Source: JAZLEZ01 sp045615505
GTDB taxonomy: Bacteria > Spirochaetota > Spirochaetia > Sphaerochaetales > Sphaerochaetaceae
Reading direction: 5' to 3'
Assembly: GCA_045615505.1 (NCBI GenBank)
Contig: JAZLEZ010000049.1
Location: 1-18,693, forward strand
DNA length: 18,693 bases
Shown here piece after piece: positions 7,879 through 17,500 of this stretch. The translations under genes and the position numbers were made by a program. Numbering within the stretch: position 1 is the stretch's first letter; the number at the start of each line of letters is the position of its first letter. Below the pieces are notes generated by a model, which worked only from the letters and a program-made list of their open reading frames with translations, had not been told where the DNA came from and searched no databases.

Positions 7879-7884
7879 TCGAGT

Positions 7885-9855
7885 GTGGGTTACAGTTCGG
7901 AAATATTTGACAATAGCAAAACCAGACTCGTGGGAAAAATAGTCAGAGCAACTGAAATCGGCAATATTGATGCTATAGATATGCCGGATGATAAGAATAT
8001 AGTCACAATTGCATCTGAAGATTTAAGTGTTAAAAAAATACGGATCCTGAACGACTACATTCCCGTATTTGCCGAAAGCCGGATAGACTATGCAGAACAA
8101 CCTGTGCTTGCAGTCTTCGGACAGGATATAGAAAGTGTGGAACAGTTCATTGAAAAGATTACTCTCCATATAACGCCTGATAAGATACAAACAAAAGAAC
8201 TTTATTCCGAACACCCCGTTAAATTCAGACATGGAGACATTGAAAAGTATTTCAGAAATCCTGAAAGAATAATTACTTCGGACAGTTTTGTTGAAGCTCA
8301 CTGCGAAACACTTTTGAGTGCCCAGCGTATTCTTGCAAAGATTGAAGATGACATAGTTTACATAAAAACTGCAAGTCAGTGGCCGCTTCATATCAGAGAC
8401 AGTGTTGCATTTGCAATGCAGAAACCTGCAAACAAGGTTTATATTGTTTCCGATATCGTCCACAGTGACTACAATCAGCTTGTCCTGAACCCTTCATTTG
8501 CATCTGTCATTGCGGCAACTGCTGCAAGAAAGACAGGTATGTTGTGCGAGCTGCAGATTTCCATGTCTTCATGGCAACCTGAAACCCTCTATCATTTTGA
8601 AACCGATATTGACGAAAACAACAGGATTCTTGCACATAAAGTGAATGTTGATATCGACTTGGGGTTTTATCCCACTTTTGTGGATGAAATCTGCAATCAC
8701 ATAATGACAGGCCTTGTTCCGTTGTACAAATGCAATGCCCTGTCGATTCAGATAAACATTAAGAAAGGAAATGTTCCTCCGGTAAATTTTTTTGTAGACT
8801 TGGGCTATGGCATTGCCCTTGCGGCAACGGAAAACCATTTTAATTTTCTGTTCCACAAACTGCATATTTCTCCATCGGAATGGAGACTGGAAAATCTCAG
8901 GGATATCAACCCCATAAGTGAAACTGTAAGAAAAAGTTCAGAGCCTCAGGCAATCGGAAAAACTCTGGAAGAAACCGTAGCAGACAGTTTTTTTGAAAGA
9001 AGCCACGCGGTTTATACTCAGATGGGAATCAAAAACAAACTCGGAAGGTCTATTATGAGTTACTCCAGAGGAATAGGTATTTCCTGCGGACAGGGAATAC
9101 AGGGATTCTCCAACAAATTCCCGTATATAAAACAGTACTCCGTTAAGGTAATGCTTTCCGAAAACAGGAAGGTTGAAATCAGTGTAGGTATCCAGACCGG
9201 AAGACATCTCAGAAGAATTTACAGGGAAATAGTTCAGGACTATCTTGATGTGGATTATCAGAGTATATCCTTTATCAACATAAATGATGAAAGCATCAGG
9301 GATGCCGGTCCGAGTGTTCTGTCCAGAAGTATGGTTATGATTCCCAAAATGCTTGTTTCATCCTGCCGTAAAATCAAAGACAGACAGGAGCAAGGTGCTT
9401 CTTATCCCATATCCGAGGAAAGTTTTTATCTGAATTCCGAAGAAGCTCCGTATTTTGAGAGTCAGTGTTGCGGTACAGTTGTAGTGGACCTTCATATTGA
9501 TACAGTGAGAATAATTCCTGTCATTGACCGTGTAACTGCAAGAATAAAATGCGGAAAGGTCTTTGATGCACAGGCTCTCAAGGAATCCATCAGACACATC
9601 ATCTCGGAAACCATCAAAGAAGTTTTGCCTTATGCAGACAATCTCTCGGATATCGATCTTAAAATAAGAGGTAATATGAAACTTGATCCCGGCTCATGTT
9701 CTTCATTTGTCAGAGGTTTGACCATAGCATCGCTTTCCACTGCATTGAGTCAGGCCCTGAGCTGTAATATGATAAAACTGCCGGTTTCCGAAACCGACCT
9801 TATGGCTATTCTGAGAAAACAAGGAGAACAGCATGCGGCTGAATTGCAAAATTGA
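7885..9855 (+). CDS. Divergent molybdopterin-subunit homolog of the xanthine dehydrogenase family
   Basis: A 656-residue protein that follows the XDH/CoxL large-subunit fold: an N-terminal hammerhead-like part (about 15-100), then two molybdopterin-binding regions. Recognisable landmarks are ASQWPLHIRDSVAFAM (163-178), ISPSEWRLENL (328-338) and a C-terminal ALSQAL..LPVSETDL. The motifs that hold the cofactor are gone. GGGFGGK is replaced by an IVHSDYNQLV segment near 191-200, the AYRGFG Arg by NFFVDLGYG (301-309), GQG by GIQTGRHL (435-442), and the catalytic GxGEP by GSCSS (603-607). It is also shorter than the usual 750-800 residues. The frame is intact and coupled to the next gene (23-base overlap), so it does not look like decay. 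It may bind a different ligand or be a structural pseudoenzyme. The GTG start has no ribosome site and follows an in-frame stop at 7873; later starts (GTG 7930, ATG 7981) are no better. Confidence 0.8.
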   Translation: MGYSSEIFDNSKTRLVGKIVRATEIGNIDAIDMPDDKNIVTIASEDLSVKKIRILNDYIPVFAESRIDYAEQPVLAVFGQDIESVEQFIEKITLHITPDKIQTKELYSEHPVKFRHGDIEKYFRNPERIITSDSFVEAHCETLLSAQRILAKIEDDIVYIKTASQWPLHIRDSVAFAMQKPANKVYIVSDIVHSDYNQLVLNPSFASVIAATAARKTGMLCELQISMSSWQPETLYHFETDIDENNRILAHKVNVDIDLGFYPTFVDEICNHIMTGLVPLYKCNALSIQINIKKGNVPPVNFFVDLGYGIALAATENHFNFLFHKLHISPSEWRLENLRDINPISETVRKSSEPQAIGKTLEETVADSFFERSHAVYTQMGIKNKLGRSIMSYSRGIGISCGQGIQGFSNKFPYIKQYSVKVMLSENRKVEISVGIQTGRHLRRIYREIVQDYLDVDYQSISFININDESIRDAGPSVLSRSMVMIPKMLVSSCRKIKDRQEQGASYPISEESFYLNSEEAPYFESQCCGTVVVDLHIDTVRIIPVIDRVTARIKCGKVFDAQALKESIRHIISETIKEVLPYADNLSDIDLKIRGNMKLDPGSCSSFVRGLTIASLSTALSQALSCNMIKLPVSETDLMAILRKQGEQHAAELQN

Positions 9856-10369
9856 CGGAAATGAATACAGCCTCAATGTAAGTTCAAATAAACCTCTTTC
9901 CGGAATTCTTCAGGAAAACATCACTTCATTTGCAATCAATAGCCGATGCAAGGGTGCAAATTGCGGTAATTGTATTGCAATGGTAAATTCTGTATGCGTT
10001 CTGTCCTGCCTGGTTCCCGCCTTTAAGCTTCAGGGGGCGGAAATTCTTACATACGAGGGGTTTTCCAAGACTCTGTTCTGCCACGATATTGAGAAGGCAT
10101 ACGCAGAAATCGGAGTCAAACCCTGTTCCCAGTGTTATGCTTCAAAAACTTTTCTCATTGCTTCGATTGTAGAGAAAATAGAAAGGGAAAGAATGGTTGA
10201 AAACATTTCACGGGAGCTTAAGGTAAGAAAGGGCACACATTCAAAAATCAATAATGCTTTTGTAACAAGGGAACTTGAAATCAACAGCTGCAGATGCCTT
10301 GAAACTTCTCAGATTATCAAAATCATCAAACTGGTTGTTCAATTCAGGAGAGCACACGATGACAAATAA
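9833..10369 (+). CDS. 2Fe-2S subunit of a xanthine dehydrogenase-type complex
   Basis: A 178-residue homolog of XdhC/CoxS-type two-cluster iron-sulfur proteins. The plant-ferredoxin-like N-terminal domain has C39, C44, C47 and C59 (CKGANCGNC then C). The helical domain has C98 and C101 (CSQC) and C153 and C155 (CRC). All eight ligands are in place, so two 2Fe-2S clusters are expected, passing electrons between the large and FAD subunits. Flanking motifs are altered: CTPG reads CYAS and CRCTGY reads CRCLET. The gap between the last two Cys pairs is about 51 residues, roughly 20 longer than usual. AGGAG lies 6 bases before the ATG, which overlaps the large-subunit gene by 23 bases. Confidence 0.9.
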   Translation: MRLNCKIDGNEYSLNVSSNKPLSGILQENITSFAINSRCKGANCGNCIAMVNSVCVLSCLVPAFKLQGAEILTYEGFSKTLFCHDIEKAYAEIGVKPCSQCYASKTFLIASIVEKIERERMVENISRELKVRKGTHSKINNAFVTRELEINSCRCLETSQIIKIIKLVVQFRRAHDDK

Positions 10370-11252
10370 TACCACTCTTGCAACTCCCAGAAATTTCAAT
10401 GAACTTCTTGCTTCCATTCTGAAATACGAGAATGCCACACTGTTTTCCGGCGGAACATACATTATGAGGATGGATGATTACTATCCCAATGAGGAAAAAA
10501 GAACTTATATCTCACTTTCAGATATTCCTGAACTTCATAAGGTTATGCACTCGGACAGATTCATAGAAGTCGGGAGTATGGTTACAATCCAACAGCTTCT
10601 TCATTTCGGTTTTCATTCTTTTTCAAAGAATCTTGTAGATGCTTTGGAAAGTATAGGAACAACTATCCTGAGAAACCAGATTACTGTAGGAGGGGCTTTA
10701 TGTACTTTGAAATCCCGCTATGCTCTATCCTGTATTCTATGTGCTCTAAACGCTCAGGTTGAAATGAGAATAGTCCTGAAATCCCGCCTTTTCAAAAGGC
10801 TCAGGGTAAAATCGATATGGCTGTCTGCAGACAAGCTTTACGATGAAAACGGTTATTTTATTTATTCCGATAAAGCTATTCTGACAAGAGTGAGAATACC
10901 TCTCAAAGAAAACGGGATTCAGCATATTGCAACTATCGGCTCTCCTGTTCACAATCCTGATTCTTCAGTAATTATGGCTATGCAATATACAATCAGTCAG
11001 GGAAGCATAAACTCGCCTTCGTTCTGTCTGTCCTTTATTGAAAATGGTCTTTTCACATCGGCTGAATTTGAAAACATTCTCAGAACTTTGAAGTTCCCTC
11101 TTTCTGCAAAGGCTATAAAAAATGCTTCTGTCGAACTTGAAAGACTTATGAAAGCAAAATGCCCGAATGCAAATGAACTTCAGTTTGAAAGAGCCAGAAG
11201 AATTGTAATTTCCACTCTGTTCGATGCCAATTCAGAGTATCTGGATTCATAA
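10359..11252 (+). CDS. FAD-binding subunit of a xanthine dehydrogenase-type complex
   Basis: A 297-residue homolog of the CoxM/XdhB FAD subunit. The PCMH-type N-terminal half shows FSGGTYI (29-35, cf. AGGTDL), a VGSMVTI segment (71-77) and ESIGTTILRNQITVGGALCT (97-116, cf. RNxGTxGGN). The Asn of GGN is Ala here and the following SPAAD-like stretch is lost, so flavin binding is plausible but not assured. The ATG at 10359 has CAGGAG in front and overlaps the 2Fe-2S gene by 11 bases; the longer in-frame start at 10275 would overlap by 95 bases without a site. It is the last gene of the operon, 34 bases from the oncoming rsmD stop. Confidence 0.85.
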   Translation: MTNNTTLATPRNFNELLASILKYENATLFSGGTYIMRMDDYYPNEEKRTYISLSDIPELHKVMHSDRFIEVGSMVTIQQLLHFGFHSFSKNLVDALESIGTTILRNQITVGGALCTLKSRYALSCILCALNAQVEMRIVLKSRLFKRLRVKSIWLSADKLYDENGYFIYSDKAILTRVRIPLKENGIQHIATIGSPVHNPDSSVIMAMQYTISQGSINSPSFCLSFIENGLFTSAEFENILRTLKFPLSAKAIKNASVELERLMKAKCPNANELQFERARRIVISTLFDANSEYLDS

Positions 11253-11253
11253 A

Positions 11254-11285
11254 AGCAACTTGCAAAACTGATCTTTGCAGTTGCT
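11254..11285 (-). terminator. Intrinsic terminator of the dnaE-rsmD operon between convergent genes
   Basis: AGCAAC-T-TGCAAA and TTTGCA-GTTGCT pair as a 12-bp stem with one bulged T around a 7-base loop. Read on the minus strand it is followed by TTTTAT, so it best serves rsmD. On the plus strand no T-run follows, so it would be weak for the FAD-subunit gene. The left arm resembles the ends of the 17995-18155 element. Confidence 0.75.
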
Positions 11286-11286
11286 C

Positions 11287-11844
11287 CTAGCTCTTTCTGT
11301 AAAATCTAAACATATTCCTGCCGTACAGTCTTGTGTCAATCAGGTTGAGTCTGCCTATTTTTTCCGGCCACAGGTTTGCTTCTGTTTCGGGAATATGTAT
11401 TACGAACAGTCCTCCGTCATTAACTCTGTCGTATTTGTCTGCAAGGTTTGCAATTCTCATTTTATCAGGCATGGGAAACGGCGGGTCCGCATAGACAACA
11501 TCGTATGAGTTTTTAATCAGCTGCAGAAACTGCAGAACATCTTCTATGTAGATTCTTATCTCATGTTCATCTTTTGCAAAACTTATGTTTTTTTCAAGAA
11601 TGTTTTTCTTTTTGGCATCCAGTTCAACCATATGAATGAGTTTTGCTCCTCTTGATGCAGCTTCAAGTCCCACGCATCCGCTTCCGCTGAACAAATCACA
11701 GAATGACATGTCATCCAGCGGTCCCAGAATGGCAAAAAGTGATTCACGCATTCTGTCCATTGCCGGACGGATTTCCAAATCTCCTTCCGGAATAAGTACT
11801 CTTCTGTTACAGTATTTTCCGCCTGTAATTCTCATGCTCAGCAC
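11287..11844 (-). CDS. rsmD: 16S rRNA (guanine966-N2)-methyltransferase RsmD
   Basis: A 185-residue SAM-dependent methyltransferase that modifies G966 of 16S rRNA (E. coli numbering). It starts with the family MRITGGKY segment, has the SAM loop DLFSGSGCVGLEA (50-62) and the catalytic DPPF (120-123). GTG at 11844 has AGGAG 7 bases upstream; ATG at 11835 gives the conventional MRITGG start but a poorer site. Either overlaps or nearly abuts the recG stop (11838). It is the last gene of the dnaE-yggT-recG-rsmD unit; recG-rsmD neighbours are common in bacteria. Confidence 0.95.
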   Translation of the reverse strand: MLSMRITGGKYCNRRVLIPEGDLEIRPAMDRMRESLFAILGPLDDMSFCDLFSGSGCVGLEAASRGAKLIHMVELDAKKKNILEKNISFAKDEHEIRIYIEDVLQFLQLIKNSYDVVYADPPFPMPDKMRIANLADKYDRVNDGGLFVIHIPETEANLWPEKIGRLNLIDTRLYGRNMFRFYRKS

Positions 11845-13883
11845 AGCGTTTCTCCTTTTTCAAATACAGTAAGCGATTTTCTGATTACTGCATTCTCATG
11901 TGAAAGAAATCCCGGGTCATTTTGCAGTATTTGAACAACTTCATCCCGTGCATCTGCCATCATCCTGATATCTTTATCAAGACTTGCATATTTCAGGGAT
12001 GTAAAACCGCTCTGCTTCAGTCCTGTTATTTCTCCGGGTCCTCTGATTTTAAGGTCTTCCTCTGCTATCTCAAATCCGTCGTTTGTCCTGTGCAGAACCG
12101 ATAATCTCTTCTTTGCATCTTCCGTAAGAGTGCTTTCTTCGTACACAAGGAAACACCAAGACTTAAGTAAGCTTCTTCCTACTCTTCCCCTTAGCTGATG
12201 AAGTGCAGACATTCCGAAAAACGATGCATTTTCCACAACCATACAGGTTGCATCTTTTACATCGATTCCTACTTCAACTACTGAAGTGGATACAAGAAAA
12301 TCCAGCTTTTTTTCCGAAAAATCGTTGAGTATCTTTATCTTGAGGTCATCGTCGAGTTTTGAATGTATCAAAGCGCCTTTATACTGATTGTATTTTGCAG
12401 AGAGAAAATCAAACATTGTCTGAACATCTTTCAATGATGATTTTTCTTCATCGGCCTCAATTCTGGGATAAACAAAATAAGCCTGATGTCCGCGCGACAG
12501 TTCCACCCTGATTGCCTTGTACATTTCTTCTCTTTTATGTTCTTCTACAAGAAATGTTTTAACTGGAATTCTTCCCTGCGGCATTGTTTTTATTGTTGAA
12601 ACATTCAGGTTTCCGTAAACGGTAAGTGCGAGTGTTCTGGGAATGGGTGTTGCCGTCATCAGAAGTACATCCGGATTCTCTCCTTTTCTGAACAGGGAAC
12701 TTCTCTGCTCTACCCCGAACCTGTGTTGTTCATCTATTATTATCAAGCCCAGATTTCTGAATTCAACATCTTTTGAAAACAGTGCATGTGTTCCTATCAA
12801 GAGGTCTATATTTCCTTTCTTGAGCTCCCCGAGAAGCAGGTCTCTGTTCCTGCTGTGAACCGTACCGTCCAGATACGCAATTCTTATTCCGATTTTTTCC
12901 AAAAGCAAGGCAGCTCCGCGGGCATGCTGTCTTGCAAGAAGTTCGGTCGGTGCCATGAAAGCAACCTGATTTCCGTCTGCTATGGAATGAATTGCACTGA
13001 TCCATGCTACAAGGGTTTTTCCCGAGCCTACATCTCCCTGAAGCAGTCTGTTCATACTCTGCTGTGATGACATATCACTTCTGATTTCCTGCAGAACTTT
13101 TTCCTGATCTTCTGTAAGTTCAAACGGAAGAGACTCTATAAAATCCTTTTCGGCCTTATAGGTCCTGACCTCTGTTGCCCTTCTCTTTCCGGATTGAGGT
13201 CTGCGCATTGCCATTATCTGCATATAGAAGACTTCTGTAAAGGCAAGGGTTTTTCTGCTTCTGATGATATCTTCATCGTTCAGAGGAAAGTGTGATTTCC
13301 TTATTGCACTGTCGTATGGAAGAAGGTTGTATTTTTCAGTTATTCTGTCCGGCAGGACATCATCTGTTTGTCCGATTCTTGCCAGAGCATTTTTTATGTC
13401 CCTTCTTATAATATTCTGGGTAAGGCAACCTGAAAGACTGTAAACCGGAAATATTCCTCCTGAACAGGACATTGTATCATCTTCCCGTACTGCCTTGATT
13501 TCGAACTGTGAAAACTGGGGTCTTGAATAGCCGTTTCCCTGCATTATATTTGCATACAGATGATAATATCCGCCTACAAAAAGCACCTTGTCCAAATATG
13601 GCCTGTTAAAGCCCAACAGCTCTCCGCGGACTCCGTTTTCCGTGTCCTGAACAAGTACTTTTACACTCTTGAGTCCTTTTCCGAATAAGCTTTTAGACAG
13701 TACTTTTACAATAGTGTTAGTAAGGGCTGTTCCGTCTTTCTGCATTCCTATGCAGATGCGATGCTGACGGTCTTCGTATCCCCGCACCGGCATCCGGATA
13801 AGATCTTCGACAGTTGTAATTCCCAGTGCAGCATAAGATGTTTGAGCTTTCGGACCGATTCCGGGAAGTTCTCTGATGTCCAT
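11838..13883 (-). CDS. recG: ATP-dependent DNA helicase RecG
   Basis: A 681-residue branch-migrating helicase that processes stalled forks and Holliday junctions. An N-terminal wedge/OB domain is followed by helicase domain 1 with Walker A GDVGSGKT (283-290), DEQH box (384-387) and TATPIPRTL. Domain 2 carries VEVGIDVKDA and QLRGRVGRS. Length is normal and all motifs are present. The ATG shares a TAATG junction with the yggT stop, with AAAGG about 7 bases upstream, so translation is coupled. Confidence 0.97.
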   Translation of the reverse strand: MDIRELPGIGPKAQTSYAALGITTVEDLIRMPVRGYEDRQHRICIGMQKDGTALTNTIVKVLSKSLFGKGLKSVKVLVQDTENGVRGELLGFNRPYLDKVLFVGGYYHLYANIMQGNGYSRPQFSQFEIKAVREDDTMSCSGGIFPVYSLSGCLTQNIIRRDIKNALARIGQTDDVLPDRITEKYNLLPYDSAIRKSHFPLNDEDIIRSRKTLAFTEVFYMQIMAMRRPQSGKRRATEVRTYKAEKDFIESLPFELTEDQEKVLQEIRSDMSSQQSMNRLLQGDVGSGKTLVAWISAIHSIADGNQVAFMAPTELLARQHARGAALLLEKIGIRIAYLDGTVHSRNRDLLLGELKKGNIDLLIGTHALFSKDVEFRNLGLIIIDEQHRFGVEQRSSLFRKGENPDVLLMTATPIPRTLALTVYGNLNVSTIKTMPQGRIPVKTFLVEEHKREEMYKAIRVELSRGHQAYFVYPRIEADEEKSSLKDVQTMFDFLSAKYNQYKGALIHSKLDDDLKIKILNDFSEKKLDFLVSTSVVEVGIDVKDATCMVVENASFFGMSALHQLRGRVGRSLLKSWCFLVYEESTLTEDAKKRLSVLHRTNDGFEIAEEDLKIRGPGEITGLKQSGFTSLKYASLDKDIRMMADARDEVVQILQNDPGFLSHENAVIRKSLTVFEKGETLC

Positions 13884-14488
13884 TATGCTACCTTTGAAAG
13901 AATTGCAATCAGATAAACAAGTCCTCTTTTGATTGCTATGTAAAGTACCAGATAGAAGATTAAGGCTGTCAGTACATATTGCTGATCACTGACTGCTTTT
14001 TTCGGATAAAAGATTTTTGCCGTAAAATTTACCGGTTTGGCTACAATGGGGTCTATTACCCTAAGCAAAGCCTGAGATCTCTGATCGTACGGTCTTCTTC
14101 CGTAAATGTATCTTACTCCGAGAGCTATACACAACAGAACAAGAATGTAGGAGAAGAAATATCTCCACAATCCCTGAACCAGCAGTACTATTACAAGTCC
14201 GATTGTGATGGTCCCGCTCTGTGCCAGAATCGTACACATACTCTGCAGAATATTCAGTGTCATCAGCGCAAGAAGCGGCGAAAAATCCAGTCTTCCGGCA
14301 ACTGTTTTAGATCCTCTGAAAATCTTCAGAAACGGGTCACATATACTTTTTAAAATCGAAATAAGGGGTCCGTCCTGCTGACCGTACTGATATCTTTGTG
14401 TAGGCAGCCATGTAAGCATGATTCTGACCCATATAAGCATAGAGTAGAATCCTATTAATTTTGCCGCCATCATAAACAGACTGTTCAT
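13883..14488 (-). CDS. YggT family integral membrane protein (two-repeat form)
   Basis: A 201-residue hydrophobic protein with two YggT modules. The first has YSMLIWVRIMLTWLP, then DPFLKIFRG and LDFSPLLALMTLNI. The second has SYILVLLCIALGVRYI, then IDPIVAKPVNF and a closing membrane segment. Four or more membrane spans are expected. Family members have poorly defined roles in envelope or osmotic functions and in plastid/cyanobacterial division. The two-repeat form (about 190-200 residues) fits spirochaetes and proteobacteria better than Firmicutes, which usually have one repeat. It lies 15 bases after dnaE and directly before recG. No clear ribosome site is visible; ATGs at 14473 and 14470 are alternatives. 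Confidence 0.88.
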   Translation of the reverse strand: MNSLFMMAAKLIGFYSMLIWVRIMLTWLPTQRYQYGQQDGPLISILKSICDPFLKIFRGSKTVAGRLDFSPLLALMTLNILQSMCTILAQSGTITIGLVIVLLVQGLWRYFFSYILVLLCIALGVRYIYGRRPYDQRSQALLRVIDPIVAKPVNFTAKIFYPKKAVSDQQYVLTALIFYLVLYIAIKRGLVYLIAILSKVA

Positions 14489-14503
14489 ATTTCAAAGTTA
14501 TTT

Positions 14504-17500
14504 CTATTCACTGTAAACGTCAATAACGCCTTCACATTCCCGTAACAGATTTATAAGCTCTTTTGTTGCATTCACACAGAACTGATTGCCTGCAAGAACG
14601 CGTCTGGGCTTTCCTTCGAAGTGTCCTTCTTCGTCTACAGACGGATAAAGCTCAAATTCCAAAACGGCAGTTCCTCTGTGTTTGAGGCATATTTCCCTCA
14701 TTTCTGCAACAGATTGTCTGTTTGCAAGACTCTGGTTGATTTCAAGGCATAGTTTCTTCGGATTTGATACTTTCATCTGCATCGGATCTCCGTAGATAAC
14801 ATCGGCAGAAAATGACAGTTTGTCGTTATAATTCTTAAACGAGCCGTGAAAGCCGAAAATCTTTCCTTTCTGAATTGCAGCTTCATACATTGCCCATTGT
14901 TGCGGGAAAACGGTTATTTCCAGTTTTCCGTTGTAGTCTTCTATTGTCAGGTAGCCCATTCGGGTTCCTGTTTTTGTTGTAATTGCCTTGTAATCAGTTA
15001 TCATTCCGATAAAATCATACTTTATGTTTTCCGTTATTCTTTCAGGTTTGGAAAGGTTGAGTCTTACACAGTTTTCCCAGCTTGTTCTGTATGTATCCAG
15101 CGGATGTCCGCTCATATAGAATCCCAAGTATTCTTTTTCTTTTTCCAGTTTATCCGTAAACGACCAGTCCGGCACTACTTTCATTTCAAAGCTTGTTGCT
15201 CCTGCATCCGCTGCTCCGAACAACAGGTTCTGCCCCACACTTTCCGCTTCTTTGTCTTCTTTTATGCTCCTGAAGGCTTCTTCATAGTTTGCAAGCAATG
15301 TGGGTCTGTTGTAACCGAAGCAATCAAGTGTTCCGCTGCTGATGAGTGCTTCCATAGTTGAAGAAGTAATTACTCTGTTGTCGCATCTTCGGATAAAGTC
15401 CATAAAGTTTTTGAATTTTCCGTTTGCGTTTCTTTCATTCAGAATGAGTTCTACCGTTGTTTCACCCACGCCTTTGAGTCCTGCAAGTCCGTAAATGACA
15501 TCATTGTCTTTAACATTAAAGTACATTTCCGAGTAGTTGATGTCCGGCGGCAGTATTTTTATATCGTGTCCTTTTACATAATCCAGATACTCTTTGAACT
15601 TTTCACCGGATGATATTTCATTTGTAAGGTTCGCTGCATAGAATTCTGCGGGATAGTGGCATTTGAGATATGCTGTTCTGTAGCTCAATACCGTGTAACA
15701 GACGCTGTGGCTTTTATTGAATCCGTATCCTGCAAAAGGTTTGATGTTTTCAAACAGTTTTTTTGCGTCTTCTTCACTGTGGCCTTTTGCAATTGCTCCT
15801 TTTATAAACTTTTCTTCCTGCTCAGGCAGAAGTTTCTTCTTCTTTTTCCCCATGATTTTCCGAAGTGTATCTGCTTCTCCCAGTGTGAATCCTGCGTAAA
15901 TCTGAGCTGTTTTCATTACCTGTTCCTGATAAACCATAATTCCGTATGTAGGTTCCAGTAGTTCTTTCAGGCTTGGATCCGGATATTCTATTTCAATTCT
16001 TCCCTGCTTACTGTCTATGTATTTTGGAATAAACTGCATAGGACCGGGTCTGTACAGACTTGTCATAGCGTCAAGTTCTTCAAATTTAGTCGGTCCCAGA
16101 AGTCTGAGGTTCTTCTGCATTCCGGGACTTTCAAATTGGAACACCATGGTACTTTCACCTTTTGACATCATGGCATAGGTTTCGGCATCATCAAACGGTA
16201 CTTTTTCCAAATCAAAGTCCGGTTCTTTTTTATGTATAAGTTTCTCCGTATTTCTGAGTAATGTAAGTGTTTTAAGTCCCAGAAAGTCCATTTTGACAAG
16301 TCCGCATTCTTCCAGAACAGTCATTGTGTATTGTGTGGAAATGCCGCCTGACTTGGGGTCACGGTACAATGGTACATAGTTTTTCAATGGTGTTCTGCCT
16401 ATAACTACACCACATGCATGTGTACTTACATGTCTTGCAAGGTTTTCAAGTCTGAGAGATACATCAAACAGTTCTTCATATACTCCGCCGCGGGATTTTA
16501 CTTCCTGAAGTTCCGGTGTACTCATCAATGCCCATTGTAAAATTGTTGCAGCTCCTGCCTGTTTTGCTTCATCCGGAAGCCCCAACAGATCCGGAATCAG
16601 TTTTGTTATTGCATTTGATTCGTCAAATGGTATATCGAGTACTCTGGCAACATCTTTTACAACGGCTTTTGCTTTTAGTGTTCCGAATGTTGCTATCTGT
16701 CCTACTCTGTCATATCCGTATTTTTCGGTTACATAATTGATTACATCCTGTCTGCCTTCATAGCAGAAGTCAACATCAAAATCAGGCAGGCTGATTCGGT
16801 CCGGATTGAGGAATCTTTCAAACAGAAGGTCATGAGATATGGGATCTACATTTGTTATATCAATACAGTAGGCAACAAGGCTTCCGGCTCCGCTTCCTCT
16901 TCCGGCTCCTACCGGGATGTTGTGTGTTTTTGCCCAGTAAATGTAGTCACGAACTATCAAAAAGTACGAGTCAAAATGCATTTTCAGAATAACACCGAGT
17001 TCAAAATTCAATCTTGTCTCCAGTACTTCCTTCTTCCCTGCATCATTCCTGTATCCCGGATATCTTCTCTCCAAGCCCTGCCAAGCAAGTTGTGTAATAT
17101 AATCCTCTGTGTCCTTATATTCCTCCGGCACCTGTACTTCCGGTAACTGTGCTCCGGGAAATTGTATGTCAAACTCACATCTGTGGGCAATTTCCACGGT
17201 ATTTGCAACTGCTTCCGGATAATCCTTGAAAAGTGCTGCCATTTCATCTCCGCTTTTCATATAGAATTCCGGTGTGTCAAATTTCAACCTGTCTTCGTCG
17301 CTCTTTTTCTTGCCTGTTCCTATGCACAGGAGTATGTCATGTGCATTTGCATCATCTTTGTTGATGTAGTGTATATCATTTGTACAGACTGTCTTTATAT
17401 CCAGTTCTTTTGCCAGCTGTGCAAGAAGGGGCAGTACATTTTTCTCATCTTCTATGTAGTGGTTTTGCAGTTCAATGTAATATCTGTCACCGAACAGGTT

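Noticed and set aside
10275..10358. Longer N-terminus for the FAD subunit
   Set aside because: The extra 28 codons lie inside the 2Fe-2S gene and have no ribosome site, while the ATG at 10359 has CAGGAG at good spacing.
7885..11252. Calling the three-gene operon a functional xanthine dehydrogenase
   Set aside because: The large subunit lacks the catalytic Glu and cofactor motifs, so a substrate or activity name would be unsupported.
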